Positions 38,174 to 50,040 of a DNA stretch of 64,000 nucleotides are shown here, piece by piece (positions within the stretch are counted from its first letter, which is position 1; each line of letters starts with the position of its first letter). Source of the stretch: Edolisoma coerulescens (Eukaryota; Chordata; Aves; Passeriformes; Campephagidae). Position numbers and translations under genes: made by a program. The stretch covers positions 622,356 through 686,355 of the forward strand of contig VWZW01001657.1 of the NCBI GenBank assembly GCA_013397115.1, given 5' to 3'. Below the pieces are notes generated by a model. That model worked only from the letters and a program-made list of their open reading frames with translations, searched no databases and was not told the origin of the DNA.

Positions 38174-41100
38174 TGCTGCTACCCGCTTTTTGTTCCACAA
38201 AAACTTGTGTCTATCTTGTCTCTCTTTTCAGACGGCTTTGTCCAACCCCCCCTTGCAAGCCCTGCCTTTCACAGCACTCTGCAGTGCTGCGCCACACAAA
38301 CTGGGGAGGTGCTGAGCTGAGCTCCACTGAACCTTCTGCTGTTGATTTAGATGCAGTGGTGTCAGCAATAGACTCTTAAAGCTCCAGCTGCCAATACATC
38401 AGCTTTTTTGATGCTGTGCCCTAACAAAAAGGGAGTGTATTACTGCTTCTCCAACCCACAGTGATATGTTGTGGTGTTATAACTGCAAAATGCATTTTTC
38501 CCCTGCGACAAAGCCTCTTCAGAAAGCACATCATACGTGGAGGTGATAACGGTTGTGTCGAAGATTTGACCTTGTTGCCAACGTTTTACCTCCCAGACAA
38601 CAAGGATTGCTCTGAAGTTTCTTCCTAATTTGATAATTTCTCCCTATCCCTAAAAGCCTGCAATAGTTCCTTTGCACTTGCTCGTCCTTCATTTTGCTTA
38701 TGGCCATTGTGCCACGAGGTAGGCAGACAAAGAGAAAATGTAAAATGTAGGGGATCAGGTCCAAGAACCAACCTCTTGTTCTCACACGAACACAACAGAG
38801 GGCTGTGTGCATTCTGAGGCAATATAAACTACATTTGGAAGTAGTCACAGTTAAAATCTTACAGAAACCTTAGACTCTGTGAAGGACAAAGCTGGCAGTG
38901 CTGTTGTGCAGCGTGTCCGTCAATTATGCAGGAATTATATTAATTGGCAGTGGTGGTATGTGTGCCCTGCATTTCTGTGGCCAGAAAACAAACCCAGGAG
39001 AGCTGCTTGTCCTGCCTCTTATACATGTACACGTTTAATTAGTGAAATTGTTTTTTCTTGTTTGGTTCAAATAGCTACTACACTTAACTACTGTATTAAA
39101 TGCGTGGTCACGTGCTCAGACTGTGTTATTAATAAGATTTTGAAACTGGAACAAGTCAAAGTTCAGGTTGCCTGATAAATATGAATTTGTTTCCTTGGAC
39201 CATGTACATATGGATTTAGATTTTAATTACATTATTGAATTCTTTTTACAGTAGTTTTTAGCCCAGATGATTCTTCAGGGTGACATTAAAATGGTTTCTG
39301 ACTTGAGATGAAAGACTGTTGATGGAATACTCCTTACCTGCAGCTGTCAAGGTGGTTGGAAAGAGGACTATAAATGAGACAGGGTATTTTAGCAAAGAGA
39401 AAAGGTCATTAGGATCATCTCATGATGAAAGCAGCTGCCCACTCTCATAAAGAATGTATTTAACTCCTGCCCATGCCACATATTTCCTGCGAGACCCGTT
39501 TATTTCTAGACGGTCACTACCTCTTAAAATCTAATTTCTGGGTGCCTGGATTGGAGCTCTGAGGTCTGGTCTGCCTACTCACAGCTCTGATTAACATCAA
39601 TGAAAGCTATGCTTAAAACACAGAGCTGTGAAACCCGCAGTTTTCTTCTGGTGTACTGACAGAAAGTCAGGTGATGACCCAATAAAAATATTTCAAACCC
39701 AGTATTTGAATTTGGCAACGTTTCGCCCACAGTTGAAATGGTGTTCTTATCCTGTAACTAGATACTGTATTTTAATATAAGGCAGTTCTGTCTTCCCTGG
39801 TTACAAAATAATATTCAAAGGGGATGATAGTGTGCTTGAACTTAAGGAAACTCAGACAAATTCAGATGAATTCTCATCAGAATGCGACACCTTTCTAACA
39901 GAAGGAATGATTTCACAGGAATTGTGTTTTGCTTTCCAGGAGGGCTCCCTCTGCAAGTGTAAAGTCACCTGCAGAAGTATTCAGCTGATGTCCTTTCAAA
40001 CTATACCTGCCTTTGAAAATAATGACAATTAGAGATGCCACCGAATCTCTTTCTGATACTGACTTCCTGTGCTGTTTACAAGGTTGTGAACGCAGGGACA
40101 CGTGCAGCTTTCTATACAAGCTGACACTGCTGTGCAGAGTTAAGGGCTAAGCTGAGCAGGTATGGAGGCATAAACCAAGAGAGAAAATTTATAGGAATGT
40201 TGCATTTTAATAAAATTTTTAATTGTCCTGATGAACATTGGATTGCAAATTGATGCAAATAATTTATTTTTTTTTTACTTTTTTTCACCTGTAATTAGAA
40301 TTCATGAAAGTATCCATCATGGGTCTTTTCCAAGACAAACCCAAGAATGTACAGCTTTGTGAATAGTTTTTCCACATTTTTGTATGTATTTGTGTTTTGA
40401 CAACTATGATGTTTTTATTTTTCCATCCAAAAGGCCAATCTTTTGCCATTTTTGTCACTCCTTACCAGCACAAGCCTTCACATTTAGCCATCTGTATCTC
40501 AGCATAAAGATACTTGAGGCTTCTTGTGTTACATGTACTTCGGAAATATGACTCACTATAAATAAACCAATAACTGCTACATCTTGATAACCTCAATTAG
40601 CATAGCAAACCCATTTTATCTATGGCTGAATGTATGCATATATCAAAACTTTAAATGTAGGAATCATAACCATTTGAGTAAAATTGACATAATTGCTACA
40701 GTTTCAAAAAAATGTAATGACACATAATTAAGCCTGAATCTAATGAATTGACTAGAATTTGTGTAGAGCAATGTCCTTATGCTACACCTTTGCTCTGTGA
40801 GTAGCTTTGTGTCTTTGTGTCTAGCTTAAGCAAGGGTTTGAAGATGTGAACTCATGTTTTTCTAAATTCTTTTTATGTTTCCATTAACTGCATTGTCTAA
40901 TCTTGAAAAAACTAGCTATGTATTCCCAGTCTTCATGCCATAACATGTTACCTCATTTCAAAAACATAAGTCATTGCTGATGACAGTCTTCTCTCAGTAG
41001 GTAAAAGTACTCAAGAATTGTTTGTGTAATGGAAACTTCTAGGCAAAGATAACTTTTGGAAATACTACTTGATCCTAAAGCTTAATTTAAAAATCTTTGA

Positions 41101-41370
41101 ATGAATTGATATGGGTGATCATGAAGGAGACCAGAGAAGTGTTCATGAGGGAAAGAGATTGATAGAGTGGAGACTGAGGAGGAATTAGAACACAGCAATC
41201 TTTTACATGTTTTCTCTGCAGTTGATTTGTAGAATATTATATTCACTTGCAAATAAATTATTACTTTATATAGTAAGAGGATCTGCAAAACTCAGAGCCT
41301 GATGTCTTTTGTTGTTAAAATCTCAGCCAATCATTTTTTAAAACCATTTAATGTGTTCCTTGTGTCTCAG

Positions 41371-41512
41371 GTTCCCAGTCCGAGCCCCCGTCGTGCAGCG
41401 CCAGTTCCATCACTTGCCCTTCTGCCTGCACCTGCAGCAACAACGTCGTGGATTGTCGGGGAAGGGGCTTAACCGAGATTCCAGCCAACCTCCCAGAGGA
41501 CATTTGGGAAAT
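41371..41512 (+). CDS. SLIT3: SLIT3 exon: D2 N-terminal cysteine-rich cap (LRRNT)
   Basis: This 142-bp exon encodes the D1-D2 linker and the cap that opens LRR domain D2. It begins [16 protein letters not shown], continues [18 protein letters not shown] and ends [14 protein letters not shown]. The C-x3-C-x-C and VDC cysteine spacing is that of an LRRNT module. The linker SEPPSC matches SLIT3. The glycine at the start is split as G|GT with the previous exon, which confirms both splice sites. The exon ends AT|gtaagt, returning to the same phase as the repeat exons. D2 is the ROBO-binding domain in characterised SLIT proteins, so this exon starts the receptor-contact module. Confidence 0.96.
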
Positions 41513-42311
41513 GTAAGTGCCAGTCTAATGCAGAAATCTTTTCCATGTCTCTCCATTTTTATTCCATGTCGCGGTCTCCTGTGTGGAAGAAAGGCACGTG
41601 TTTTAAAAACTGTTCTAAGTAGTTATCAGGTTGTCACTCTTGGATTTGTTCTTGTGCTCTAAGGGCTCAAACCATTTTTAAATGTAAATTGAGATAGTGT
41701 GGTACTGCCCTACCTGAAAGCAAGATAAAGTTCCTGGTGCCTTAAGATCAGATTGTGTTTACATTTCACAAATGGAATTGCAGTTCTGTAGTCAGTAAAT
41801 GAAAATACACAGTCCTCTTTTATTTCTAGTCAGTGATTTCCCCATGAGATGGAGGGACATCTTTTTACCTTGGCAGGATGCATTTATAATGAATTAGAAC
41901 ATCAGAGCACATTGTCCCTGCTGATTTTACCTGCTATTTCTCGTCTTCCACATTGTTATTTCCAAGTCTTTAACAGTTTTGTGACTTGTGTTATGAAATC
42001 AGATGCTGGTTTTACAGACTTGTTTGCCTTTACTACCTTTAGGAATTGGAATCATCTATTTCTGTGTCCATGACTTCATACTACTGTGGTCCTGAAATAC
42101 TGTTACACTAAAGCATTTTGCTTGTGGTTAGTCCACAGGGAATGCAGATCAATTCTTTTTCTATTTAGGTTCTTGTCGTACAGAGTTTTCTGACATCTAG
42201 CCAGCTTTTGCAGTCTACACAATATAAATTCAAATATTTGTATGGTCACTGGACACATCCAGCTTCTTGTTGCTGTAGAATTACTGGTGCACAGCAAAAT
42301 TTAGTATGATA

Positions 42312-42369
42312 AATCATAAATTCATAAGATCATTGAATGTTTGGGTTGGAAGCAATCCTAAAGACCATC
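42312..42369 (-). mobile_element. CR1 LINE, 3'-terminal piece (separated by LTR insertion)
   Basis: Degenerate octamer-like repeats (aaatcataaattcataaga, then tcattgaatg) are followed by tttgggttggaagcaatcct and aaagaccatc. This is the reverse complement of the CR1 3' end. The continuation of the same element resumes at 42805, after the inserted LTR. Confidence 0.85.
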
Positions 42370-42804
42370 TGATGCCTTAGGATTTAGCTTTTATATTTTT
42401 CAGATCCTGTACTGCCTAGTATGTAACTCCTGAACTCCATAGCCTGTTAGGTACTGTTCTCCCATTCTGGGTGGACATAACAAACCCTCTCTGGGCCTGA
42501 ACTCAAGGACACCTTGCTGTCCCAGGCCCCGAAATATGTAAACTGAGCCTCTAGACAGGGGGAGCAAACTTGGGGTAATTACATCATTACCTGAAATTAT
42601 AATTGGAGAATTAACCCTGATATGCAAATGGACTAAACTTATAAAAGTGTGAAGAACCCGTGACCCAGGGTCCATCTTGGGTGTAGCCCCTCGGGGAGCT
42701 TCTGACTGCCCAAGGTGTTCCTATTGAAGGCCCTCAATAAATACCTACTTTTATTCTCTTATCTTGTCTAGCCTCTGTTTTCAGGTAGCCATTCCAAGGT
42801 ATCA
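42370..42804 (+). mobile_element. Solo LTR (435 bp) inserted into CR1
   Basis: The ends form imperfect inverted repeats: TGATGCCTTAG at the left, and CCAAGGTATCA at the right, whose reverse complement is TGATACCTTGG. A TATA-like ttataaaag lies at 42639-42647 and an AATAAA signal at 42736-42741, in the order expected for a + strand LTR. The flanks are two parts of one CR1 element, which fixes the insertion point. A candidate target-site duplication is weak (catc before, cgtc after). No internal retroviral coding sequence is present, so this is a recombined solo LTR. The LTR class (ERVL-like) is a guess from its ends. Confidence 0.82.
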
Positions 42805-43605
42805 CGTCTACCATGGGCAGAGACATCTTCCACTAGACCAGGGTGCTCCAAGTGCCATCCAGCCTGTCCTTAGACACTTCCAGGGATGGAGCAGCCACAG
42901 CTTCTCTCTGGGCAACCTATGCCAAGGCCTTCCCACCTTCACAGGGAGTTTCTTCCCAATAGCCCATCTAAACCTACCCTCTGTCAATTTTAAGCCATTC
43001 CCCCTTGTCCTGTCACTCCATCCCTTGTCCAAAGTCCCTCTCCAGCTCTCCTGGAGCCCCTTTAGGCACTGGAAGGGGCTTTAAGGTTTTCCCAGAGCCT
43101 TCTCTTCTCCAGGCTGAACAGCCCCAGCTCTCTCAGCCTTTCTCCATAGCAGAGGTGCTCCAGCCCTCTCATTGTCTCTGTGGCCTCCTCTGGACTCGCT
43201 CCAGCAGGTCCATGTCCTTCTTATGCTCTGGGCCCCAGAGCTGGACTGGCTCATGTTGAGCTCCATGTTAGCCAATTCCCCAAAGTCTTCCTCCTTCAGG
43301 ACTGCTCTCAATCCGTGCTCCACCCAGCCTGTGTTTGTTCTTGGGATTGCCCTGGCCCAGCTGCAGGACCTTGCACTTAGCTGTGCTGAACTCCATGAGG
43401 TTTGCAGGACCCACCTCTCCAGCCTGTCAGGGTCCCCTGGATGGCAGCCCTTCCCTCCAGCGTGCCAACCACAACACCAAGTTTGCCAACTCGGTGGTGC
43501 TGAAAACCTGCTGAGGGGGCATTCAGTCCCACTGTCCATGTCAACAACAAAGACGTTAAACAGCTCTGGTCCCAATACCAACCCCAAGGAACGTGGAATT
43601 CAACT
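42805..43605 (-). mobile_element. CR1 LINE with degenerate reverse-transcriptase coding region
   Basis: The + strand shows the reverse complement of CR1: accatgggcagagacatctt, ccactagaccagggtgctcc, ctccaggctgaacagcccca, and ggactcgctccagcaggtcc. On the minus strand the reading frame encodes remnants of the C-terminal half of the CR1 reverse transcriptase, recognisable as VLGPELFNVFVVDMDSG, RLERW and SDRTRGNGLKLTEGRFR. The frame is broken into several pieces, and the region where the catalytic FADD-type motif belongs is altered, so the copy is dead. The element is 5'-truncated near 43605 and its 3' end continues at 42312-42369. Confidence 0.88.
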
Positions 43606-46600
43606 AGTTCTTGTATTTCCCCCAAACTCAGTATTTTCTTGTAAGCCAAGTTATTCTGGTAAGAACCCTTGACTGACAAACTGTTCTCCAAAAATGAAAC
43701 ACACAGCTGTTGCTCTAACACAGTTATTAAAGGTGCCCTACATTTCACTTGTTTCAGTATTAATTAAAGATCTTTTATGCAGCCTTCCTACCTTTCTTCA
43801 TTAGCATGGGTAGGCAGAACCTTCTCTGACAAAGCTGCCAAAAAGTCCCAAAACTGTTTTTGTTGATAAAAACCCATTACAAAACAGGTAACTCACTTGT
43901 CATGGGACATAAAATGAGCATCTTATGATGCTAATTTTCCCTCTGCCACATATGACTTAGAAGTCTGTTGTGTTACTGTATTACTCCTCGAGGTGAAGGA
44001 CTTCATTGCAAGAATGTTTGCTATTACATAAGCAATTTAGGAGGGTAGAAATCTGTATCCCAGACTTGCTTTTTCATAATTTCATAAAATAGGTAGCAAG
44101 AATGTAGAGAATGCAATTCATTTTTTTATAAAGCTTCTCGTTCAGTTGGGAGCTGACAGCAGCAGCCGAATCAACTGAGGAAAAATGAGTTATGAGAAAT
44201 TGAAGCTGAGGAATACAGACTGTGTGCTGAGTGTTATAAAAGATTCTTTGCTTACAAAGTGGTTCTGTTTTGCTTTTCAGAGGAGAAATGAACAGTTTGT
44301 GTCAGAGAAACACATGAGAATAAGCACACATGAGAAAAAAGTTTTGTGGGTGGAAACAAAATTCATTAAGCACCTGGAGGCATTTACTGAAAAGAAATAC
44401 CAAAATTAATATTGTGTGGTGGTTTGCTGGTAAATGAACAAAATAGTCATTCCACTACATTGGGTCAGCATCTACAATAAAAGGAGAGGTTGCAGTTACT
44501 TAGAAGGGGTAAGAGAAAATGCATACAAGGTAAATAGGGAACTCCATGTGAGTGCAGAATGGGCTTGACGCTGGAGAGGTGTAGGGAAGGAGGGATGACC
44601 AACAGACTAAAAGGAGACAAAGTCTCTGAAGAATCTCTTTTTCTGCTCAGACTTGACCACAACCTTGCAGCCAGCACCTGCCAAACTGAATGACAGCTCA
44701 GCCCACAGACCCAGCACAGCCAGAGGACAGCAGAGACCTATTGCCAGCTTCTGTGAGCCTGGGAGGGCGCTGGGACAAACACGTGTGCCGCGACAGCGGC
44801 TTTCACTCAGCACGTGGTTTGGGCTGCTCTTGGCTCAGGACACGGGCTGGATAGCTGCTTTCTCAGTCATTATTGATTGGCTGATTCATGCCAGGGAAAG
44901 GACAACTTTCCTGCACATGCAGATGTGGGCACTGGGGTAAGGGCACTTCCAGCCCTGACTTGAGTGTTTCAAACTGTATTTGCTTCAACATCCTGCCTGC
45001 CACGTTTGTTTGATGCCTCCCAGTCGTGGACAGGTATCAGTAACTCCCTATTAATTTTTTCCCACCTCACAACTCTCTTCCTCTGCCCCTTCTTTAGAAT
45101 GAAGTTTTCATGCTATTTATCTGTCTCAGATTGATGTACTCATTTTTTTTTTATCACTGCAAGCAAGGCTATATTTTAAGATAGGAATTCCAGGCAGCTC
45201 TTGTCTGAGAATTTTGTACACCTTAAAACAGTAGTGCAGGGACTACCACTTCTGCCTTTGTGTTTGATAACAGGTGGTGCAAGACCTTCCTGAGTGAAAG
45301 CAGGGCACAGCCCCCCTCCTGCTGCCAGAGGGTGCTTGTGCCTGGAGGCAGACGCTGGAGCAGCAACCACTGGCCCTGGGTGCTGCTTCTCTGAAGGATC
45401 TTCAGATTGCTTAAAAGAAGGAATTAATTATTTGCTAAAGCTAGAGGCTGGATTGTGGTTGGGACAGATGCCTGAGAGAATGTAAACTAGCAGGGCCCAG
45501 TACGTGGGAAAAGAAGGCTGAACTCAAATGAGAAAACAGCCAAGCATATGAGGATAAGAATTGGGAACAAAGGAAATCGAGACAGGGTGAGCAAAGTGTT
45601 GTGAGTCTGAGAAAGTGACGAATATTTGGTGATGAGGCCTGAGATTGGTGGCAGTGAGCCTGGGGCACCAGCTGTGCAGGGTGGGCTGCAGGGATGTGGC
45701 AGCAGGGCTGGGACACTGGGGTTGGGGCAGGCTGTGGGGGCAGGCCAGAGGGACACGGGTAAAGGTGGAGCCAAGGAGTCTCTTCCCACCAGAAGGCACG
45801 TGTATCTTGGAGAGCCTTCCTGCCTCCTCACCATGTACTTGGGAAACCCAACAACAATTTGTGTGTCTGTCCCTGGGCGTTAGGGCCTATCTAGGCACAG
45901 ATTAACCATTAAACTACATAGGGAGCTCCTGCTTTCACTGCTGCTGTTCCAGTTAGAGAGCACTACAGGGGTCTGGGACTCATACTTCTGTTACACTTGA
46001 GTTTCATTGTGATGGAATTAGTTATTTTAGCTTTTGGGTTCCACTAAATTAAACATATTCTTTTTTTAAAGAAAAAAAATTAGAAAAGGCCAAAGTTAAT
46101 GTTTGTAGCTGCAGTCATCATTCAGAGCTTTTGTATATATTTGTTGCGGTATTCACTTTAACAGCAGTACAGTCTCATGCTGCTGCTGAAAGCTTGGATT
46201 CATTTCTTGTTGTCTAGAGATGCATCAGGAATGTGTAGGGAGGGAGCCTGTGTATATGGGGTCTGTTCACTTGTTGCAGAAACGGGAAAATTGTAAAATG
46301 GGGACTATGGGGAAGATAATCTCATGAATGCTGTTCAGAGAATTGGGTTGTGTCTCTTCTTGCCAGTGCTTTTATTAATTGATTCTGGGCAAGTGACTTG
46401 CACAAACTTTCCTTGGGTGGTCACTAGTGATGTAATCTCGGGTTCTGGCTGACTCAGCTGAGACATTCAGAAGTGTTGAGGACTCACAGCTGCAGCAAAA
46501 GTCAACAGGCGCTGTACTTTGAACACTTTGTGCTGTGCAACGCTGATTACTCTGAAAAGCCAAGTCTCAATCATCTGCAGACTTATAAATCAAACTCCAG

Positions 46601-48508
46601 AATGTAAAGTATATCCTTAAATCTTGAAACAGATCTGAGATCTTTTCACATCAAGTTTCCTTCACCACTGTTACTTAACCTGTCCCATACTCTGTCTGGT
46701 GAGATAAAGAGAAGTATAATGGAATGAGCCAGGAATAAAGCTGGGTAGAATGTACCTGAATCAGAAACGAGGGCCATTTGTTTAAATGCTGATGCAATTG
46801 CTCCAGACAGTAGAGAGGCTGCCAGTCCCTCAAGGAAAAGTGCAGCTTAGGCACCCATGTCTGCTGAGGTAATAACCACAGCTTCGTCTGACAGCTGAGC
46901 AGAGCAAACTGGGATGGCAGCCCTTCCACCAGAGTCTAGGCTTGGCTTAAGGTCAGTTTTAGTCACTTGTTCTGCATGGCTTTAGTTTACCATTCTCACT
47001 GCTGATAGCTGAATAGCTGACTGATATTTTTGTAGGTATGAGTAGTGCATGGTTTTGGAGCATAATTCCTACTCTTAGGAAAAATGCTAGAGTTCGAGCA
47101 CAGGAAAAATGTAATGTTGGTTTTCTCGTGGTTCTGGCAAAATGAACACAAACCTAATTTTCTGCAAGATGATCACTTTGTAATGTAATGTTCTGTTTGT
47201 TCCGCCTTTAGTGAATGGTTTCCTGACAAATTTATTGTCGTGAGGGTAGCACTGTGCTGGGCAGTGTGGCAGACCTGTAGGTAGACAAGTTTGCTGTCTT
47301 TGTTGTTTCAAGGATTGTCTCAGGAAGAAATTGCCTCCTCTGTTCTTCAATACCTGTAGGAATGTGTATTTCAGGACAGCAGGATTCAGCTGGGAATCTT
47401 TAGGAAGCTTTTGTGATTTGAAGAAGGCGATGAACAATTTCTGTGCATTTAACTTACTGGTATATTCAAAATGAATTTTCCTCCAATTAAAATAAAGTCA
47501 GAAAAGCTATTATAGAAAGATTGAGCACTGGTAACTATTCATTATAATAAGAATAATTTCTCATTACATAAATTATAAATTAACTACACAACAGCGTTTT
47601 CGTGTTTATTAGCAATTTGAAGTTCTCAGTTTCATAAAGGCAAGAGGTTTTTCTCTTATCAAGAATATAAGTGTGTAGAAACTGTAAACTTCATGGATAA
47701 AGGAATGACAGTTTTTCATTTAACATTCTTCTTCCTCCTGAAAGAAAATTATAATAATTTTCCCAGGCTTCCAGTAAATACTGCAGCTGAAGCCAGCAGA
47801 GTATTTTTGAACACTGCAGTAAATGCTCCATAATTGCCTCTGGTGGCAAGTCCTCTGGCTGGGGAATCAGGTTGGCTCCTGTAGCTGAATCATGTAATAT
47901 GATTTTCATTCAATGCTGTAAATTGGCTCTGGACAGCTTCTCATGTCTAACATGGCTACTATTTTCTGGATCTCACTAGGCAAACTGTGCCATTCACTCT
48001 TGCATTCCACAGTAGTTTAATTTGTCGGGCCAGAAATACGTAGAAAATTTTTTCTTGCGTTCAAGACACAATAATAAAGAAATAATAAATAAAATATTTT
48101 AGATTGATAGTCAGTGGAGAAAATATAAATATATGGAAAATGGTAAGAATAAAGGTGTCTTCTGTGCTGAGGCAAATTAAGGAAAACAGAAAGCTGCATT
48201 TCACAGTTTTAGAAACAAGCAGTAACAGCAGGGAGTTTCTGCTGCAAGATCAAGGCAGATTTATTTCTTACATCTTTACTTTTATTCCTGAAGTTGTGTA
48301 ACTAATGTCATCTGCAGGAACAAGAAGATAGGTTGGTTTTGATAAATCTAGTTTTCATACACATGGTAATTTTCACTTTGGCCCTATCAATTTTTAGCCT
48401 TTTCACTACTTTTTATAATTGGGAGATTTCTTTTAGAAAAAAGTTATGTACAGGTTAATTTACTCAGGCAAGCTGTGTAGGAGTAAACTTAAAAAGTTGG
48501 AAGGCTTG

Positions 48509-48571
48509 AGGTTGTTTTGGTTTTTTGATTCGGGTTTTGGTTTGTTGGGGGTTTATGCATGTGTGTGTGTA
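48509..48571. repeat. G/T-rich low-complexity tract with TG run
   Basis: The + strand reads gaggttgttttggttttttg and continues with further G/T blocks, ending in a short gtgtgtgtgt run. It has no coding potential and resembles the tract at 62037-62124. Confidence 0.7.
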
Positions 48572-49619
48572 GTCTCTTTTTCCCAGAGACGTCACTTAAG
48601 TCCAGTATAAAAATAAATTAATAATTATTGATGAAAATGAATGGTATAACCAAAAAGGCATGTATCTTTTATCTAATACAAATTTCACTGCAAAGCTCCT
48701 GTGTTGCCAAGCAAAATGAAGAGGTTGCAATGTATAATCAGTATATGCATTCTTAAAGCTGATTGTGAAAGGGAAAAACAATCACAGAAAATAAAATAAC
48801 ATAAAATCACAACTTTGACATAAAATATACTAATCAGATTTTTTACTGGATGAAATATTAATTGTGTTTTGGCTAACATGTGTTCTGTTTATTTTGCTTA
48901 AAAAGATTGTGAAAAGAAGAAAGGATTTGAGAAATGTCTATTGGCAAATGACAGAATCTGTTGAGAAAATACTACAGGGGGCAGAGCTTCAACTTCCAGA
49001 AAGCTACTTAATTTTCCTGCTAATTTCTGATGTTCTGCCTTTTCTTTGTCAGTATTTGGAAATGTGCAGTAAAAACAGATGTTACGGAATGTACAGAGCT
49101 CTGAACAATAAGTTAGATTAGAGATTAAAAATAACTTTTTATCTTTCCTGTCAGTTTATTTCCATTTTCACTAAGTCTAAAACAATAGTTTTGTGTTACA
49201 ACTTGACAAATATAACACAAATCAACTTGAAATCCTCAGATCCCTGAGCTAGTTATAGCATTGTGAGAAAATGTGGGAAGTGATCAGGGCTGGAAGTTTC
49301 TTGAAGTAATTGGAAGCCAATAGAGGGTGGTCAGGACTGACCTCCTCAAGCAATAATTAAATAGCAATGTGATGTGTTTAGGGGTCAGTCTTTCTGGGAC
49401 CTCACAGAGCTTCTCACTGAGGCAAATATTCTGAGTCTGGCTTGTTAAAAGCTATTCCTACGGGTTTATATTTGTCAGATTCAACCATTGGTGAATGATT
49501 ACTTTCACATAGGTACTAGAGAAACTATCTGTCTCCCTAATAAGACTTCAAGCCTCCCTAAAAAAACAATCCAAAAAAATAACAGTGAAAAGTGCTCAGC
49601 AGAGGTTTAGGGTTGGGTG

Positions 49620-50040
49620 AGGCTCCGAGCAGATGCTGTGCTGTGGAAATGAATACCAGAACTTCCTCCTCTGTGCAGCACCCTGTGGGATGGTCTCTTT
49701 GGAGCCTTCTGAACTCGAATCACTGGGTCTGAACTGGAATCATTGGGTGTCACAAAAATCCAGGAGTGGGATCCATGTCTCTGCTGGTCACTGTACCACA
49801 GCATCTCAGAAACACCAACCCTCGTGAACTCGTGTGCTGGTTGAACAGGGTATGGAATTACCAGCAGGGACCTGGAAACTGCCAGATCTCTCCAACCTAA
49901 GGACTCTGTTTCCTGCATTTGTGTTCACACCCACAGACCTGCATAGAGGTAAAATTCTTCCTGCAAACCCTGATCTCAAGTCCACACGACCCAATAAAGT
50001 CTGCTGAGATGGGAAATTACCTGATTAGTCTAAAAAAAGA
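49620..50040 (+). mobile_element. Possible LTR-type element (boundaries unresolved)
   Basis: A single AATAAAGTCTGCTGAGATGG context at about 49992-50011 resembles an LTR polyadenylation region. The 370 bp upstream is moderately GC-rich, unlike the AT-rich flanks, and has internal near-duplication (ctgaactcgaatcactgggt followed by ctgaactggaatcattgggt at about 49709-49749). I found no paired terminal repeats or target-site duplication. It could equally be unique sequence. Confidence 0.3.

Larger units (their letters stand above)
27408..41370 (+). other. SLIT3: SLIT3 intron, 13,963 bp
   Basis: The intron runs from gtaatt to tgtgtctcag. It contains a purine-rich tract near 27989-28048, a GC-rich stretch at about 30160-30370 directly before the minisatellite (30512-30965), a TC microsatellite at 31254-31272, a TG run near 32757-32770, a possible LTR-like end near 34484-34560, a TCC repeat at 34817-34836, a 12-bp palindrome at 36108-36119 and a CR1 3' end at 38070-38173. 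The AT-rich block from about 35000 to 38000 contains no other repeat I recognise and is where conserved non-coding elements would be sought. Confidence 0.85.

Noticed and set aside
43081..43587. 168-codon minus-strand frame
   Set aside because: It is not a host gene. It is the decayed reverse-transcriptase region of a CR1 LINE and is annotated as part of that element.
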